A DNA stretch of 64,000 nt from Ascarosepion bandense. Taxonomy: Eukaryota > Mollusca > Cephalopoda > Sepiida > Sepiidae. The notes under the pieces are model-generated. The model had not been told where the DNA came from. It was given only the letters and a program-made list of their open reading frames with translations, and searched no databases. Positions 42,285-53,435 of the stretch are shown here, in pieces (position 1 is the stretch's first letter; each line of letters opens with the position of its first letter). Position numbers and translations under genes: made by a program. The stretch spans positions 260,001 through 324,000 of the forward strand of contig JBBBDQ010001156.1 in the NCBI GenBank assembly GCA_037127315.1. The letters run 5' to 3'.

Positions 42285-43940
42285 CAAATTTTGCTGTCAT
42301 TATTTTACTTTCGAAACTTCAATTGAAATTTATTTTTTGTTTCACTCAGCGATTCACGCTATGTTCCCGTAATATGACTATTAAGCAAAACGTAATATTA
42401 CGCAAGTCATTTTTTGTCGTTGAAAGAAACATTTCTTTATTGTCTCCACGAACAAGATTTCCTTCGGCTTTTTAGGTAAAATTATGTTCGTGTATTTAGA
42501 GTCTTCTATTGTACGTAATTTTTGGACAAACAACGTAATTTTCTCCTTATAACATTGTTCGCATCCTTTTGAAAAAATCGTTTCGTACCTACTTGAATTC
42601 TGAAAGCGAATTCGATATTCCTTCGGGGGGAAAATACCTGTAGTCCTGTTCTTCTGTTGTTTTAGATATTGTTTTAGTGTTTCGCACAATAGCTTAGTGT
42701 CTTCCGCTTGTTGGTTTCATAATTGCATCAGTTCATGTTGAAGCATTTTTTGTGATTTTTCAAGTTGTTCTTGTTGCTGTAACAACTGTTGCTGTAATTG
42801 TTGCTGTTGTTGCTGTTGTAACTTCAGACTCGCGTCTAATGCTTTATTCAATTTAGCCAGTTTTTTCGTTTTGTTGTGCAATTTCACTTGGTTTTTTCAA
42901 AGTAAGTTGATCAAATCCGTAATTACAAGTATTGTACTTTTTACAAACAGTGTTTTTGGGGTTTTTCTCGCTGTGAGTTGGAATCGAATCTACTGTCGCC
43001 ACTGTTTTATACATTAAAGAGGTTTTAAACAGAAATGGTGGTACTCGAGTGAAAGAAGAGCAACAAGTGCGTAGATGAAAGAAAAGAGGTTTATTATAAA
43101 GAGAATACACAACGGCGAAACAGGGAATCTGGTGACAGGCTTAAGCAAAGGTATTTGCTGAAGCAAAGGCTGAAGCAAAGGTATTTGCCGCCATGCCATT
43201 AAGACAGGTGTGATACAAGCTCGATTTATGTTTGATTCCGAGCCCTTAAGCTCAGCCAAAAATATCCTGTAAACGTAGGTTAAAGGCTGGGTCGGGCTCT
43301 TGTCTTATCAACCGAAGCGAGACTCTACCCTTCGGCGGAGCCTCGCTTGGGTCTCTCTGCTCGGACGTAGAGAGGTGAACAAGAGTGCTTGTTCCAGACT
43401 GATAAGTCACAAGTATCTCTCATAGTCACTGTGTATGATTATTAATATAGTCAGTTTACATGGGCTATAAAAAAGTGTGGGGCATTCCATTACAACATAT
43501 GCCCAGTCAAAATGACAAAACCATGGATGTTGTTGATTGATTATAGAAAAATAAAAAACATTAGACAACGAAATATATTCACACTTGCAAATAGTTTGAA
43601 ATATTCGTTTCTGAAGAAAATAGCCACCAGAAAAATACAAAGGGTTAAGTTGCTATCGCATGAACTCGCCGTGTATTTTTAGAACGTGAACAGTCTTGGC
43701 TTTCCATAACTTCCTGTCCCTTGTAGCTCTATATAACGATTGCCATCTCTAGTTGTTGCAGCTCAAATATCCACTCACAAGAGCATTAAATAGTTTACTC
43801 GTCGGTTAATTCTGACAATTACTTCCTTAGTAAGTTATGTTATTGTTTAATTTTTTAGGCTATCATTCAGCATTACCGGTTACCGTACGGTCAGTACCTT
43901 GATGTATTACCACTTTGGAATACCAGATGCTGTAAGCTTG
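42285..43940. other. Unannotated stretch with short tandem repeats
   Basis: Contains a (TTG/CTG)-rich run at about 42760-42830. AAGCAAAGGTATTTGC-type repeats lie at 43143-43192. A CG-richer block with hairpins lies at about 43310-43400. None has a recognised coding sequence. An LTR remnant near 43030-43420 is possible but unsupported. Confidence 0.35.
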
Positions 43941-43941
43941 A

Positions 43942-44095
43942 TGTGCGGATTCCCTAATGGATAAGAGCTCGGAATTGTTAACAGGAGAACCGTGTTCCAA
44001 CTCCAGTTGAGTTCGTTATATGCACTCCCTCACAAATATCCTTCAGGAAGGTATGCATCCACCTAGTCTTCCACAACTACGAGTTAATTAGTAAA
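43942..44095 (+). mobile_element. Diverged SINE, plus orientation
   Basis: Aligns with the reverse complement of the SINE at 20057-20382 from the tRNA-like head (TAATGGATAAGAGCTCGGAA) through CCAACTCCAGTTGAGTTCG into the body (CAAATATCCTTCAGGAAGGTAT). It is old and 3'-truncated. It is the only clear plus-oriented copy here. Confidence 0.55.
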
Positions 44096-44131
44096 ACTTG
44101 TATCATTAAATTACTATCTAAATAATTTCTT

Positions 44132-44842
44132 TTTTTTTTATCATATCACCCCGAGCAAGGCGGTAATGCCACTGATGTGCAGGGGGCCACATAAGAGTAA
44201 AAGGATTAGATGGAGAAGAGTGAAGAGAAGGACGAACCAGTTATAAAGGAGCAAGAGAAGGAAGGGAATACAGGTGTGATGACAGTTGCTGAGGTGGAAA
44301 GGATATACAGGGTGGTGAAGAAAGAACTAGTGTCAAGTGGCTAAGAGATGAGTCTTGACCTTGCATTTAAATTCCTGGAGGTTGTAGCCGTCAGGAAACA
44401 AAAATAAGGAAGCGAGTTCTATGGGCGGGAAGTGCGAGAAAATAAGCTGAAGGAGTAGAATTGTCTTCTGTATTTGGTTGATTTAACTGTGAATTGGTGA
44501 GACCCAGTTGCCAGTCTGGTTGCACGAGTAAACACCTGTTGCAGAGGCACCAGTGACTTAAATTCGTTGGAGCAGAAGCCATGAAAATATTTATAGAACA
44601 GACAAAGGGAAGCCACATCCCGTCGGTGGAAAAGTGGCTGTAGTCGAGCCGCCAAGTTGGTACCTATCACATTGCTGATTCTCCTTTAGAGCCTGTCGCA
44701 AACACTGAGATGAACAGCGGGGGCACCTGACCATATATGTCAGCAGTACTCCATGCACGGACGAATGGTTGATTTGTATATATGCAGGGTGGTTTCAGGC
44801 GGGAAAAACATCCTGGCCCGACACAGTGACCCAAACTTAGAA
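44132..44842 (-). pseudogene. LINE-A 3' end, minus strand
   Basis: Order on the minus strand: ARMFFPPETTLHIYKSTIRP, a damaged segment, IGTNLAARLQPLFHRRDVAS, LCLFYKYFHGFCSNEFKSLV, TRATRLATGSHQFTVKSTKY and FSLFSRTSRP. The rest of the C-terminus, the 3' region and a terminal T-run follow at 44132-44141. It is 5'-truncated at FRAR. The frame is open for 83 codons at 44670-44422. Confidence 0.9.
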
Positions 44843-45204
44843 ATACTTTCTGGCTTTAAATATCCTGCAAAGGGTAGATAAACAGTAGAAAACAAATCAA
44901 TCAATTATTCAGTATCGTCTCTCTTTCAACTTTCTCTTTCTGAATTTAAATATATACCCATCTAGTTCCTAATAGGTTCTTAGATATATCATTTCATAAC
45001 CCAAAGACTAATATTTCGTAGCAGTTTTTGCTTTTTACTAATTCTGGTCATTCAAATTAGAAAAAAAGCTTTGAAATGGAATTCTAAGTAGATATGACAT
45101 AGAATCTCTGACATCTTCTCTTTGCTCAACTACCTGTTCGACATAATTGTGCTGTGCAGGGAGATGACTTTATTATCGACAGAATGATATTCTTTCTTTA
45201 TATG
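44843..45204. other. Unannotated spacer
   Basis: AT-rich, nothing recognised. Confidence 0.4.
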
Positions 45205-45920
45205 CTGTTTTCCTACAGACAGTAGGCAATCATGGCTCTCCGCATCTTCCTGTCACTTGTAGCTCTTAATAAGTTTCGTTATGTTATTTCTACTACCTTC
45301 TCTTCCGCCATCTATTTGCTCAAGCCCATCAAATATGCCACGCGCACTTTTCTCCTATCACTCTTTCCCTCTATCTGCCTTTTGAGCATCAGATTCTCCA
45401 AACCTTCTTTCTTCATTACGCATCCCAGAAATTTAAGCTGTCTATTCCTGATGTTAAGCATGAGTGCCTTTCTACTCTTTGAGAAGATCGTCCAGCATTC
45501 ACTGCTATACAGGAGAACAGATATCAGGTATCAGTTCAGTACACTTTTCTTTGTTTCTAACGAAATTTTCCTCTTAATACTCTGCTTAGCTTTTGGAATG
45601 CGTCTTTGGCCATTCCAATACACCTTCGGATTTCAGTGTCACACTATCCGTCCTCTGTTAAAACACTTCCCAGATATTTAAATTTCGGTACCTATTTGAT
45701 TTTAGTATCCCCGACCTTGGCATTTTGGGTTTCTCTTTTTGATGATGACTTTGCATTCAGTTTTCTTATAGTTTATGCTTAGTCCTTTCTTCTCGCTTTC
45801 TTTAGCTACATTCTGTTGGAGTTTTTTATTTCCTCTCCGTATCTACTAGAAGTACTCTTTCATCTGCATATCTTATATTGTTAAACGTGTGACCGTTAAT
45901 GATGAATCCTGGCAGGTGTT
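45205..45920 (-). pseudogene. LINE-B, 3' third of a long minus-strand copy
   Basis: Minus strand gives HLPGFIINGHTFNNIRYADE (the YADD motif is YADE here), TERK, KKGLSINYKKTEC, a series of frameshifts, and the end of the family (RNEERFGESDAQK.., MIAYCL). It seems to continue upstream at 46869 after an insertion of about 950 bp, since ELE and LPGF are adjacent in intact relatives. Confidence 0.75.
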
Positions 45921-46868
45921 ACGTTAGATCAATATTTGTACCTCCACCTTATATTTTACAAGTACATTTTTACTACATCACAGGTTTGCGACGAGATATG
46001 AGAACAATAGTTGATTTTCTTTATTTCTTTTGAATACGCAGATTTTAGAATAATTTTTGTAACCGGCTTAATCAAGTTCTTGGAAAATAATCTTCCTTCC
46101 CCCCCCACCTCCTGTCTGGTTCTTTGATAGTATTCTATATATAAACACCTACTAATTGTAATACATCAAATCCGTCATAAGTTACGTGACGTAACTTATA
46201 ACGGTTTTTGTTTTAACGTGTTGGAATATAGCAACGTCACTTGGCTGTTTGTTTTCGAAGGAGACGGACGTCACCAACCCTGGACTCGACTGTTTGCTGT
46301 CATAGAAATTGGATATCACCGAAACTCGAATAACTGAAGAAAGAATCCTGAGCGGTATTCTCAAGCCCAAGTCATCTATATTCCTATGATTCATCTGCCT
46401 GAAATATTCATCATCAGCGAGGAAATGAACTGTGTTAATTGAAGACTTACTGATTGAACATTTTTTCTTTTTTTAACTGTGAACTGTATTTCTTGTAACA
46501 ACCGATTGACGTCTATCTCAGTTTCTATATATTCTATAATCTACTGTAATTGCAGTTGTCTATATTTTGTCGCCTAGATATATGTTTATTCCCTCATCAC
46601 GTTTTTTTTTTACTTCGTTTTGTTTTATTTTCGTTAATTTAATATATTTGTATAGTTAGTAAATAAATTATTTTTATAAGATATTCACGTGTTGTTTCAT
46701 GTTGTTCTGCTTCTGCCTATTGTTCATTTTCGCACTGCGTTCACCGATGTCCAGAATTGAAGAATTCGCCTCCCATCGTTCTTTTATCAACCTGTTATTG
46801 AACCCTGGGATATTCCTTTTTCTTTTGCATTCTCGTTGCGTCCCGGTTATCGTAGTCCCAACGAAACT
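45921..46868. other. ~950-bp insertion splitting LINE-B
   Basis: Sits between two consecutive LINE-B RT segments. It is T-rich, with an AATAAA near 46661 and a 15-base imperfect palindrome at 46172-46204. The left edge begins TGTTACG. It could be a solo LTR, but the right edge and target duplication are unclear. Confidence 0.45.
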
Positions 46869-47170
46869 CCGGGAGCAACATAGAATTTCTAGTTCTCTCA
46901 GAAATACACCGCTGTATAAGTTAAATAAATCCAGTGAGAAGACATATCATTGTCGTACACCCTTTTCTATTTTTGTTTATCTGTTGAACGCATTCCTTGT
47001 CCGTATGGAGGTAGTTTTCTGCCAGTATAGTTTCTTGATTATTCTAATTTATTTTCCAAATATGTCAATTTTGCTAAGCATCTCTAACAGAATTTGCGGC
47101 GTATTTTTGACGAACGCTTTTGTATAGTCCACAAAACACAGATACACGTCCTTCTGTATTTGTACTGCTT
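46869..47170 (-). pseudogene. LINE-B RT, middle piece
   Basis: Reads KDVYLCFVDYTKAF (motif A, DYTKAF, aspartate kept), EMLSKIDIFGK, IRIIKKLYWQ, IEKGVRQ.YVFSLDLFNLYS and LRELE across two frames with a few stops. Confidence 0.75.
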
Positions 47171-48300
47171 TGTGACACTATTTGGTTGCTGGTAATTAAT
47201 AATAACTTTTTTAATATACAAAACGATATACTAATAAACTTATCATGCAAAGTGTTAAAGATATAAAGAACGAGATAATCTGTTCCCAGGGATTAAAATT
47301 ATAAAAACGAATCAGGTGACCTCCTAAGCACAATACTAATTTGTACAACGGGCGAGGTATTGACAGTTGGTTGATAAAACCGGTAAAATTCTAAATGCTA
47401 ATTAAGAGATGAAAAGGTTACTTAACGAAAAGCCAAGTGTCCCGTGTATTATTTCGGACGGGAAGAAATATAAAACGGATTTGGCAAATTACTCTGTAGA
47501 GGTGTCAGGATTGAAAACATTATATACCAACTAATTTGTTTTGATAAAAACACATGACAGAATTTTGACATTCTGCTGAATGATCATTACTATACCTATA
47601 TGGTTATATTGTCTCTGCTGATATGGTTTAAGGCTGTCAGCATCTGTATTACAATTCCTTTTAGCATTGTTTATTTTCAATTTGGCCAGTGCTGCTTCCA
47701 CTGTCGGCTTTGAGAAAGTGAGCTTAGATCGGGAAAGGGAAAGAGACTGCCATTTATTGTATTTAACTGTCAGACCAGAAAGAAGAAGAAATAATGTGTT
47801 TGATACGGTAGTTTTCTTTTTTCTTTTTTCTTTTTTTTTAGAAAGGACAGAAGACTGCAAAAGACAGAGAGGACGCGAAGAAAAGACGGAAGTTCGCCTC
47901 AAACCGCTTCACCGGCCGACTACTAGACAACACACGTGATTAACTGCCTAAGTGTAACTCCGACATCAGCCTTGAGCCAAACTTACTTAATCAGCTAAAC
48001 AAACTCTAAATTCACAAATCAAACATTACCAGCTTACCCTAGTGCGGCGTCGGATTTAGGGACTATTTAGGTCGACAGCCATGCATGTTAACAGCTTATA
48101 ACAAACCACTGTACGCAATACTCGATATAAAAATAGTGATATATTTTATATTACTTCGAGTGTAAATTTTTATTATTAATACTGAACCTCTTCGCTCTGC
48201 TTGGACCAACCCAATAAGAGGATACTGACGACGTATCGATCTTGATCACTCACGATCAACCTAATCAGAACGGAGTGTAAGGCAGGTCAGGGTAGATGAA
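47171..48300. other. Unannotated stretch between LINE-B pieces
   Basis: No recognised coding. Probably another insertion or old LINE-B spacer. A 90-codon plus frame at 47667-47939 has no domain. Confidence 0.35.
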
Positions 48301-49140
48301 ACCACTCCATTGATCAACCGCAGTATTGAATGTTTTGGACGACCTATATACGCTTCTTGTGCAACATAAACTTACAAAGAAGACGTTACGTTCTTTCTGG
48401 TAACATTATGATCATAAATGTAGCTTTCCTTATTCCGGTGTCTTTGATGAACGCGCACTAAATTACTGTGTGCTCTATTCATTTGAATTCGGATGATGAG
48501 TCTTGTTATGTGGCTCATTAAGCTGATTCTTCTCTAGAGTTCAAAATCGTTTACGCCTGGTTTCTTAAGCACTGGTATGAAAATATATCTGCTTAGGTCT
48601 TCAGGTATATCACCACTTCTGTAGATTTAATTTGTTATGTTTCTAATATTGTCAATGCTTCCAGAATCTGTATGACAATCCTCCTTGACTTCCACTTTGT
48701 TTCTTTTCAGTTTAGATAGCGCAGCTTTTAATATTTTTGGCGTTTGGGTAATTCTGTGTTGTCAGTTTCTCCAATATGTATTCTTTGATTATATGCATCC
48801 TACTGATGAGCATGTCATTTGTCTTGTTAGTTCCCTTATTTTTTTATGAATATCTCCTTTATTTGTGATACTCAGTCGCTGCACATTTGTCTTTGAGCCA
48901 TTCTTCTTTAGCTTGTATACATTTGTTCCTTATTTCCTTGTGTAGTTTTCTATAATCCGTCCCATGTTTTGGAATTGTTTTATGTATTCTGTATATATGT
49001 GTTGAGAATCTCATTTGTAATTCAGTCAATTTTCGTTCTAAGTCCGTTTTCCTTTGGGATAATATCGTTTTCTTAGTGTGTTCCATTTTCAGTTTACTTT
49101 TCCATTTTGTTCCTAGTATATTCTTTTCACCCTGTCCATA
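48301..49140 (-). pseudogene. LINE-B linker and RT N-terminal part
   Basis: Minus strand: HTKKTILSQRKTDLERKLTE and KLHKEIRNKCIQAKEEWLKD (open for 75 codons, 49086-48862), then EYILEKLTTQN, SGDIPEDLSRYIFIPVLKKP, RRISLMSHITRLIIRI and TGIRKATFMI. These are the linker and first RT motifs of LINE-B, in the correct order for one element running from 49.6 to 45.2 kb. Confidence 0.75.
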
Positions 49141-49144
49141 TATT

Positions 49145-49610
49145 TCTTCGTCAGTTTAGTATTGCAATTTGAGTGCTGGCTTCTTCAATTTCTGTTACTT
49201 CCTTCTTAATTTACAAGGAGGTGATCACTTTCGCAGTCGGTATTTGGATATGTTTTGCAGCGAAAAACTGCACCCATGAATCTCTTGCTGATGTTTATGT
49301 AGTCGATTTTGCTTTTAGTTTCTTTAGCTTTTCCGTGTCCATAATCGCTGCGGATGTTCTTGGAACTAAGGTGTTGTCTATTATGTTGTCATTCGCTTTC
49401 CACCATTGGATCCATTTTACTTCGCGTTCGTTGCAGCTCCCTAGTCTTAATTTGCAAGCTATTTCTCCTTCCCTATCGCTGCCTCCTTGGCATTCAGGTC
49501 TCCCATGATAATTTTAAGTTATTTTGATTTACTTCGGCGTTGTCTAGAAGTAGAAATATTCGATTTCTTCTTCTGTACTTTGTGCTGTCGGTGCATACAC
49601 GACTATAACA
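49145..49610 (-). pseudogene. LINE-B apurinic-type endonuclease, C-terminal part
   Basis: Fragments in order: VIVVYAPTAQSTEEEIEYFY, IMGDLNAKEAA (the GDLN/GDFN motif) and KIDYINISKRFMGAVFRC, followed by KTYPNTDCESDHLLVN with the SDH catalytic motif intact. Several frameshifts are present. The N-terminal endonuclease half is absent, so the copy is 5'-truncated near 49610. Confidence 0.75.
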
Positions 49611-49724
49611 CAATTGTTGAACGGCTTTTCTTTTCAATTATATTACAATAACTATTAAAGATAACTAGCAGTATTCCAGAGTGAATTTCTTCATGTCTTG
49701 ATCAAGTATCAATCTAAATCCTTC

Positions 49725-50110
49725 ATGAAATGCTTAAAAATGAAACAAACGGTCAATCCTAAGGTATATGTTGAACAAATGAACAAGGTCAAAGAAGCAA
49801 TTCAATGAAAAGACATGATCGGTAATACAGTGTGATTATTTAACATGGCAATACTAAACTATGAAAGCTCTTAGTCACAGACCATATTCTTTTGATTTAT
49901 CCACTTCAGACGATGAATATTTTCGGTCACTTTCTAAAATTTGCGGGGTGTTTCGTTCGGCAACATTGTGTATATTAAAACCTGGCTTGATGAATTTTTC
50001 CAGCCCAAACCTAATTATTTCTATTATCGAGGCATTAAACAGTTAGAAGATCGTTGGCAGGAGGTTGTAAACAATGAAGGAAAACTACATTGTTAACTAA
50101 TTCATCAGGA
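49725..50110 (+). pseudogene. mariner transposase, C-terminal fragment
   Basis: Reads TVNPKVYVEQMNKVKEAIQ, RPYSFDLSTSDDEYFRSLSK and, in another frame, TWLDEFF and KPNYFYYRGIKQLEDRWQEV then VNNEGK. It corresponds to the last part of mariner transposases. PYS.DLS.(S/T)D carries the third catalytic aspartate, but HDNARPH with the second is lost. No inverted repeats were identified. Confidence 0.75.
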
Positions 50111-50228
50111 CTATTAATAAATGATAAATAAAATATTAAAACATATATAACAAACGAACAAATTTATGTAACAACCTAATAGTATGTTAAAAACTTTCTC
50201 AGTCAAGGATTATATTATAAAAACCGTC

Positions 50229-50289
<61 letters not shown>

Positions 50290-50306
50290 TATACATATAT
50301 ATATAT
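50229..50306. repeat. (AT)n microsatellite
   Basis: Interrupted AT dinucleotide run. Confidence 0.97.
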
Positions 50307-50419
50307 GTTTCTTCTGTCACGCTCGGAGGGCCTTTGATCGGGTGATCTTGAATAGCCTGGAACTACCTCTTCATTGCCGACTTTCCAAGGTTTACTCTGA
50401 CTCGGAGTGGTAGCATTTG

Positions 50420-51080
50420 TTAGGGTCCCAAATATGGGCAGATAGTTAACACCCCAAACTGGGTTAAAAAAACTATGAACGTATAAAAAAAGACTTTTAT
50501 AGAAATATTTACATAAAATAAACTTTTATGAAAAAAGAAATACAGTTTTGTGGGAAAAATATTACTAAAAATTCATTTTTGAATTAAAAAAATTATTACC
50601 ATAATACATTTTTTGAAGGAAAATTGATTACTCGTCAGTTAAGTGTCATACGTGATACACGCTTGGGCGATCATGTCTCGAAAGAGACATGACTGACAGG
50701 GCAGATGATTATCCCGCAGTAGGTTACATTAGGTTACATTACTTTCCGCAGTAGACTAGTTACCAGCCAAGGCTATAGAATCCAATTTGTCCTGTTATTT
50801 AACCCATAACTGGTAAGAAGAGACGGATTAATACCCTTTCCAATGGTATTTGCGCGTAAGTGTAATGCTAGAAATTTAACTGGAATTCGAACTCGGCTTC
50901 CCGAGTCCTCGTTCTGACGTTTTCTAAAAAAATTAATAGATAAAAAAATTCTCATCAAAATCTGACTAAATCAGCCTCCTCATTTTAACTGAACATTAAA
51001 AAAATTACCTTAAGATCACACCTTTCCGGTATTAAATAACTCAAAGAGGTGGATAGGCCATTAAACAAAACTCAAACATC
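50420..51080 (+). repeat. Dispersed repeat, partner at 34290, split by a SINE
   Basis: Matches 34290-34636 on both sides of the SINE at 50634-50925 (TTAGGGTCCCA through TTGAAGGAAAA, then CAAAATCTGAC through AAACAAAACTCAA). It is non-coding and its family is unknown. Confidence 0.75.
50634..50925 (-). mobile_element. tRNA-derived SINE copy
   Basis: Full body with GAACTCGGCTTCCCGAGTCC at the head side. The last part of the head (A box) is missing, and the CTGACTGAC end is shortened. TTACATTAGG is duplicated once inside. Confidence 0.87.
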
Positions 51081-51104
51081 GATATATCTGCTGCCGTCAT
51101 TTTA

Positions 51105-51590
51105 GAGGGTGTAAACAAAGAGGAGAGTACTGGATTTGTGATGTCTCTTCTTTAATATGGCAGTGAATGTTGGGCAATATTTTCGAAGATGAAGGAAAAA
51201 CTTGAAGCAGCTAAAATGTGGTTCTACAGAAGGATGCTGAGGAAATCATGGACCGAGCATGTGAGCAATGACGAGGTTTTGGAAAGGATGGAAACGAAAA
51301 GGAAATTAATACTGAGCATCAGGAAAAGGCAACTAAAGTTCCTGGGACATGCAACGAGGAAGGAGGGCTTGGAGAACCTGATAGTAACTGTCCAGATAAA
51401 AGGAAAAAGAGACAGGGGAAAGCAGAGAATAACATTTAAAGAACCTGATCAGGTGGATGACTGAACGAGGGTTGCATGGTGCAACAGTAGAAAGCGTGCT
51501 AAGAGCCACCAGGGATAGGGAGATGTGGAAAGCCATGATCGCCTACGTCCTGAAAGGATATGGCACATAAAAGAAGAAGAAGAAGGTCGA
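51105..51590 (+). pseudogene. LINE-B 3' end, plus strand
   Basis: Reads LQYGSECWAIFSKMKEKLEA, WFYRRMLRKSWTEHVSNDEV, LERMETKRKLILSIRKRQLK and FLGHATRKEGLENLIVTVQI, followed by a frameshift and the (AAG)n tail at about 51572-51587. 91 codons are open from 51189. Relatively young. Confidence 0.87.
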
Positions 51591-51619
51591 TGTAAATATT
51601 TTACTGTCATTTCTGACGG

Positions 51620-51621
<2 letters not shown>

Positions 51622-51656
<35 letters not shown>
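51622..51656. repeat. (TAA)n microsatellite preceding LINE-C
   Basis: About eleven TAA units. The same trinucleotide ends each LINE-C 3' unit (about 53420, 54353 and 55290), so this run may be the tail of a lost upstream LINE-C unit. Confidence 0.95.
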
Positions 51657-51657
<1 letters not shown>

Positions 51658-52378
51658 CAGTCAACTTAATAAGACAGAATGTGGTTATAAAATAGGCCAA
51701 AAGAAAATAAGCCATCTATTTTACATGGATGACTTAAAGTTATATGCTAAGAATGATAATGAGCTGGAAGGTCTTCTGCAAACTGTAAAATGCTTCAGCG
51801 AAGACATTGGAATGAAATTTAATTTGAATAAATGTGCTAAAGCTACAGTTTTACGTGGATCAATACAAGAAACATCCTCAATTAGCCTAGACCCTGCTGT
51901 AACAATAAAAGAATTGAAACCAGAAGAAGCTTATAAATACCTAGGTGTAAATGAGAGCGAAAACATTCACCATAAAAAAATGAAAGAAATAGTGCGTAAA
52001 GAGTACTATAGAAGGCTACGAATGATATTAAAAACTGAATTAAATTCACAGAATATAGTTATGGCCATTAATAGCCTTGCAATCCCAGTTGTCCAATATA
52101 GCTTCAACATCTTAAACTGGACTCTAAACGACATCAGGCGAATGAATGCTAAAACAAGAAAGCTTCTTTCTAAGCATAAGATGCATCATCCAAAGGCTGA
52201 TGTAGACCGTCTATACATACCCCGTAAAGAAGGTGGAAGGGGTCTTATTCAGCTGGAATTGTCATACAAGACAACAACTATTGGCTTACTAACATACATA
52301 GAAACAACAAAGGATTGGATGATACAATTAGTAAGGCAACATGAAGAAAGAAAGAAAAAATATTCAATAATAAAATAA
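51657..52378 (+). CDS. LINE-C reverse transcriptase, C-terminal half
   Basis: An open frame reads through YMDDLKLYAKND (RT catalytic motif, Y-x-DD), LLQTVKCFSEDIGMKFNLNK and YKYLGV (motif E region). It goes on through thumb-type sequence to KEGGRGLIQLELSYKTTTIG. It enters without a start codon, 5'-truncated directly after (TAA)n. One TAA stop at 52376-52378 separates it from the zinc-finger/nuclease part, which continues in the same frame (GSKYKQDLQLVDSVEK). Apart from that stop the frame is intact, so the element is young. The N-terminal RT motifs are missing. Confidence 0.88.
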
Positions 52379-52465
52379 GGCAGTAAATACAAACAAGATT
52401 TACAGTTAGTAGATTCTGTAGAAAAGCAAAACAGTAGCCAAGAACCAACTATTGCGGTAAAAAAT

Positions 52466-53278
52466 ATGAAAATGAAAACCAAAGATAAAGCTCTTGAAAA
52501 GATGAAACAGCGCTGGCAAGACAAACCTCTGCATGGCCAATATCCAGTACTTGCCAATAAATCCAATGTTGACAAAGTTAATACTCATCGATGGTTACGT
52601 GCATCTGGATTAAAGTCTGAAACTGAAGGCTTTATTCTTGCAGCACAAGACCAAAGTCTTTTCACGAGAAACTTTCAGGCAAATATTATGCATAATAATA
52701 TGGATCCAAAATGCAGGTTTTGTGATAAACACCAAGAAACAATAGACCACCTAATCTCAGGCTGTTCTGTGCTTGCCCCAAATGAATATAAAAATCGCCA
52801 CGATAGAGTTGGGCAATATTTACATTGGGCAATGTGCAAACATTATGGAAAAGCTGTAAACAAACACTGGTATGAACATCACCCAGCACCGGTTACAGAA
52901 ATAGAAGATGTAACCATTCTATGGGATTACACCATCTACACAGACAGAAAAATTGAAGCAAACAGGCCAGACATTATTGTTAAAAACCAGAAGGAGAAAA
53001 CTTGTCTATTAATTGATATGGCTTGTCCAGCGGATTGTAACATAGCAATCAAGGAATTTGAAAAACTGTCAAAATATAAAGACCTGGAAATTGAAATAGA
53101 AAAAATGTGGAAATTGAAAACAAGAGTTGTACCAGTGATAGTAGGTGCACTTGGAATGATAAAAAATGGAACAAAACAACACATTGAAAGAATCCCTGGA
53201 AACCCTAGCTTAAGAAATATACAAAAAATTGTCTTATTAAGTACAGCCCACACACTAAGGAAAACGTTATCTATGTAA
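52466..53278 (+). CDS. LINE-C C-terminus (CCHC finger + PD..D nuclease), unit 1
   Basis: 270 codons, in frame with the RT upstream. Residues 83-100 form a CX2CX8HX4C finger (C83, C86, H95, C100). Residues 167-184 give R-PD-(14)-D within RPDIIVKNQ..LLIDMACPAD, followed by EKLSKYKDLEIEI and VVPVIVGALGMI. This finger plus PD...D arrangement matches the restriction-like endonuclease domain of some LINE lineages, where it nicks target DNA. The ATG chosen is only the first methionine after the stop. The 3' UTR ends in (TAA)n. Confidence 0.9.
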   Translation: MKMKTKDKALEKMKQRWQDKPLHGQYPVLANKSNVDKVNTHRWLRASGLKSETEGFILAAQDQSLFTRNFQANIMHNNMDPKCRFCDKHQETIDHLISGCSVLAPNEYKNRHDRVGQYLHWAMCKHYGKAVNKHWYEHHPAPVTEIEDVTILWDYTIYTDRKIEANRPDIIVKNQKEKTCLLIDMACPADCNIAIKEFEKLSKYKDLEIEIEKMWKLKTRVVPVIVGALGMIKNGTKQHIERIPGNPSLRNIQKIVLLSTAHTLRKTLSM

Positions 53279-53435
53279 TGCTGGGGATGATAGGGAAGAT
53301 AGAAAAACATGAAATGGAGTCATAACAACACGCAAATACCTGCCCTAGGTCTCCCCGCAGACTTGGTTGGTAGTGAGACCAAAGCAGAAATCGAAATATG
53401 ATGAAAAATGACATAATAATAATAATCTTGAACAG

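Noticed and set aside
42760..42830. CAG/CTG-type run as a polyglutamine exon
   Set aside because: The run is interrupted by stops on both strands in the relevant frames and has no open flanks.
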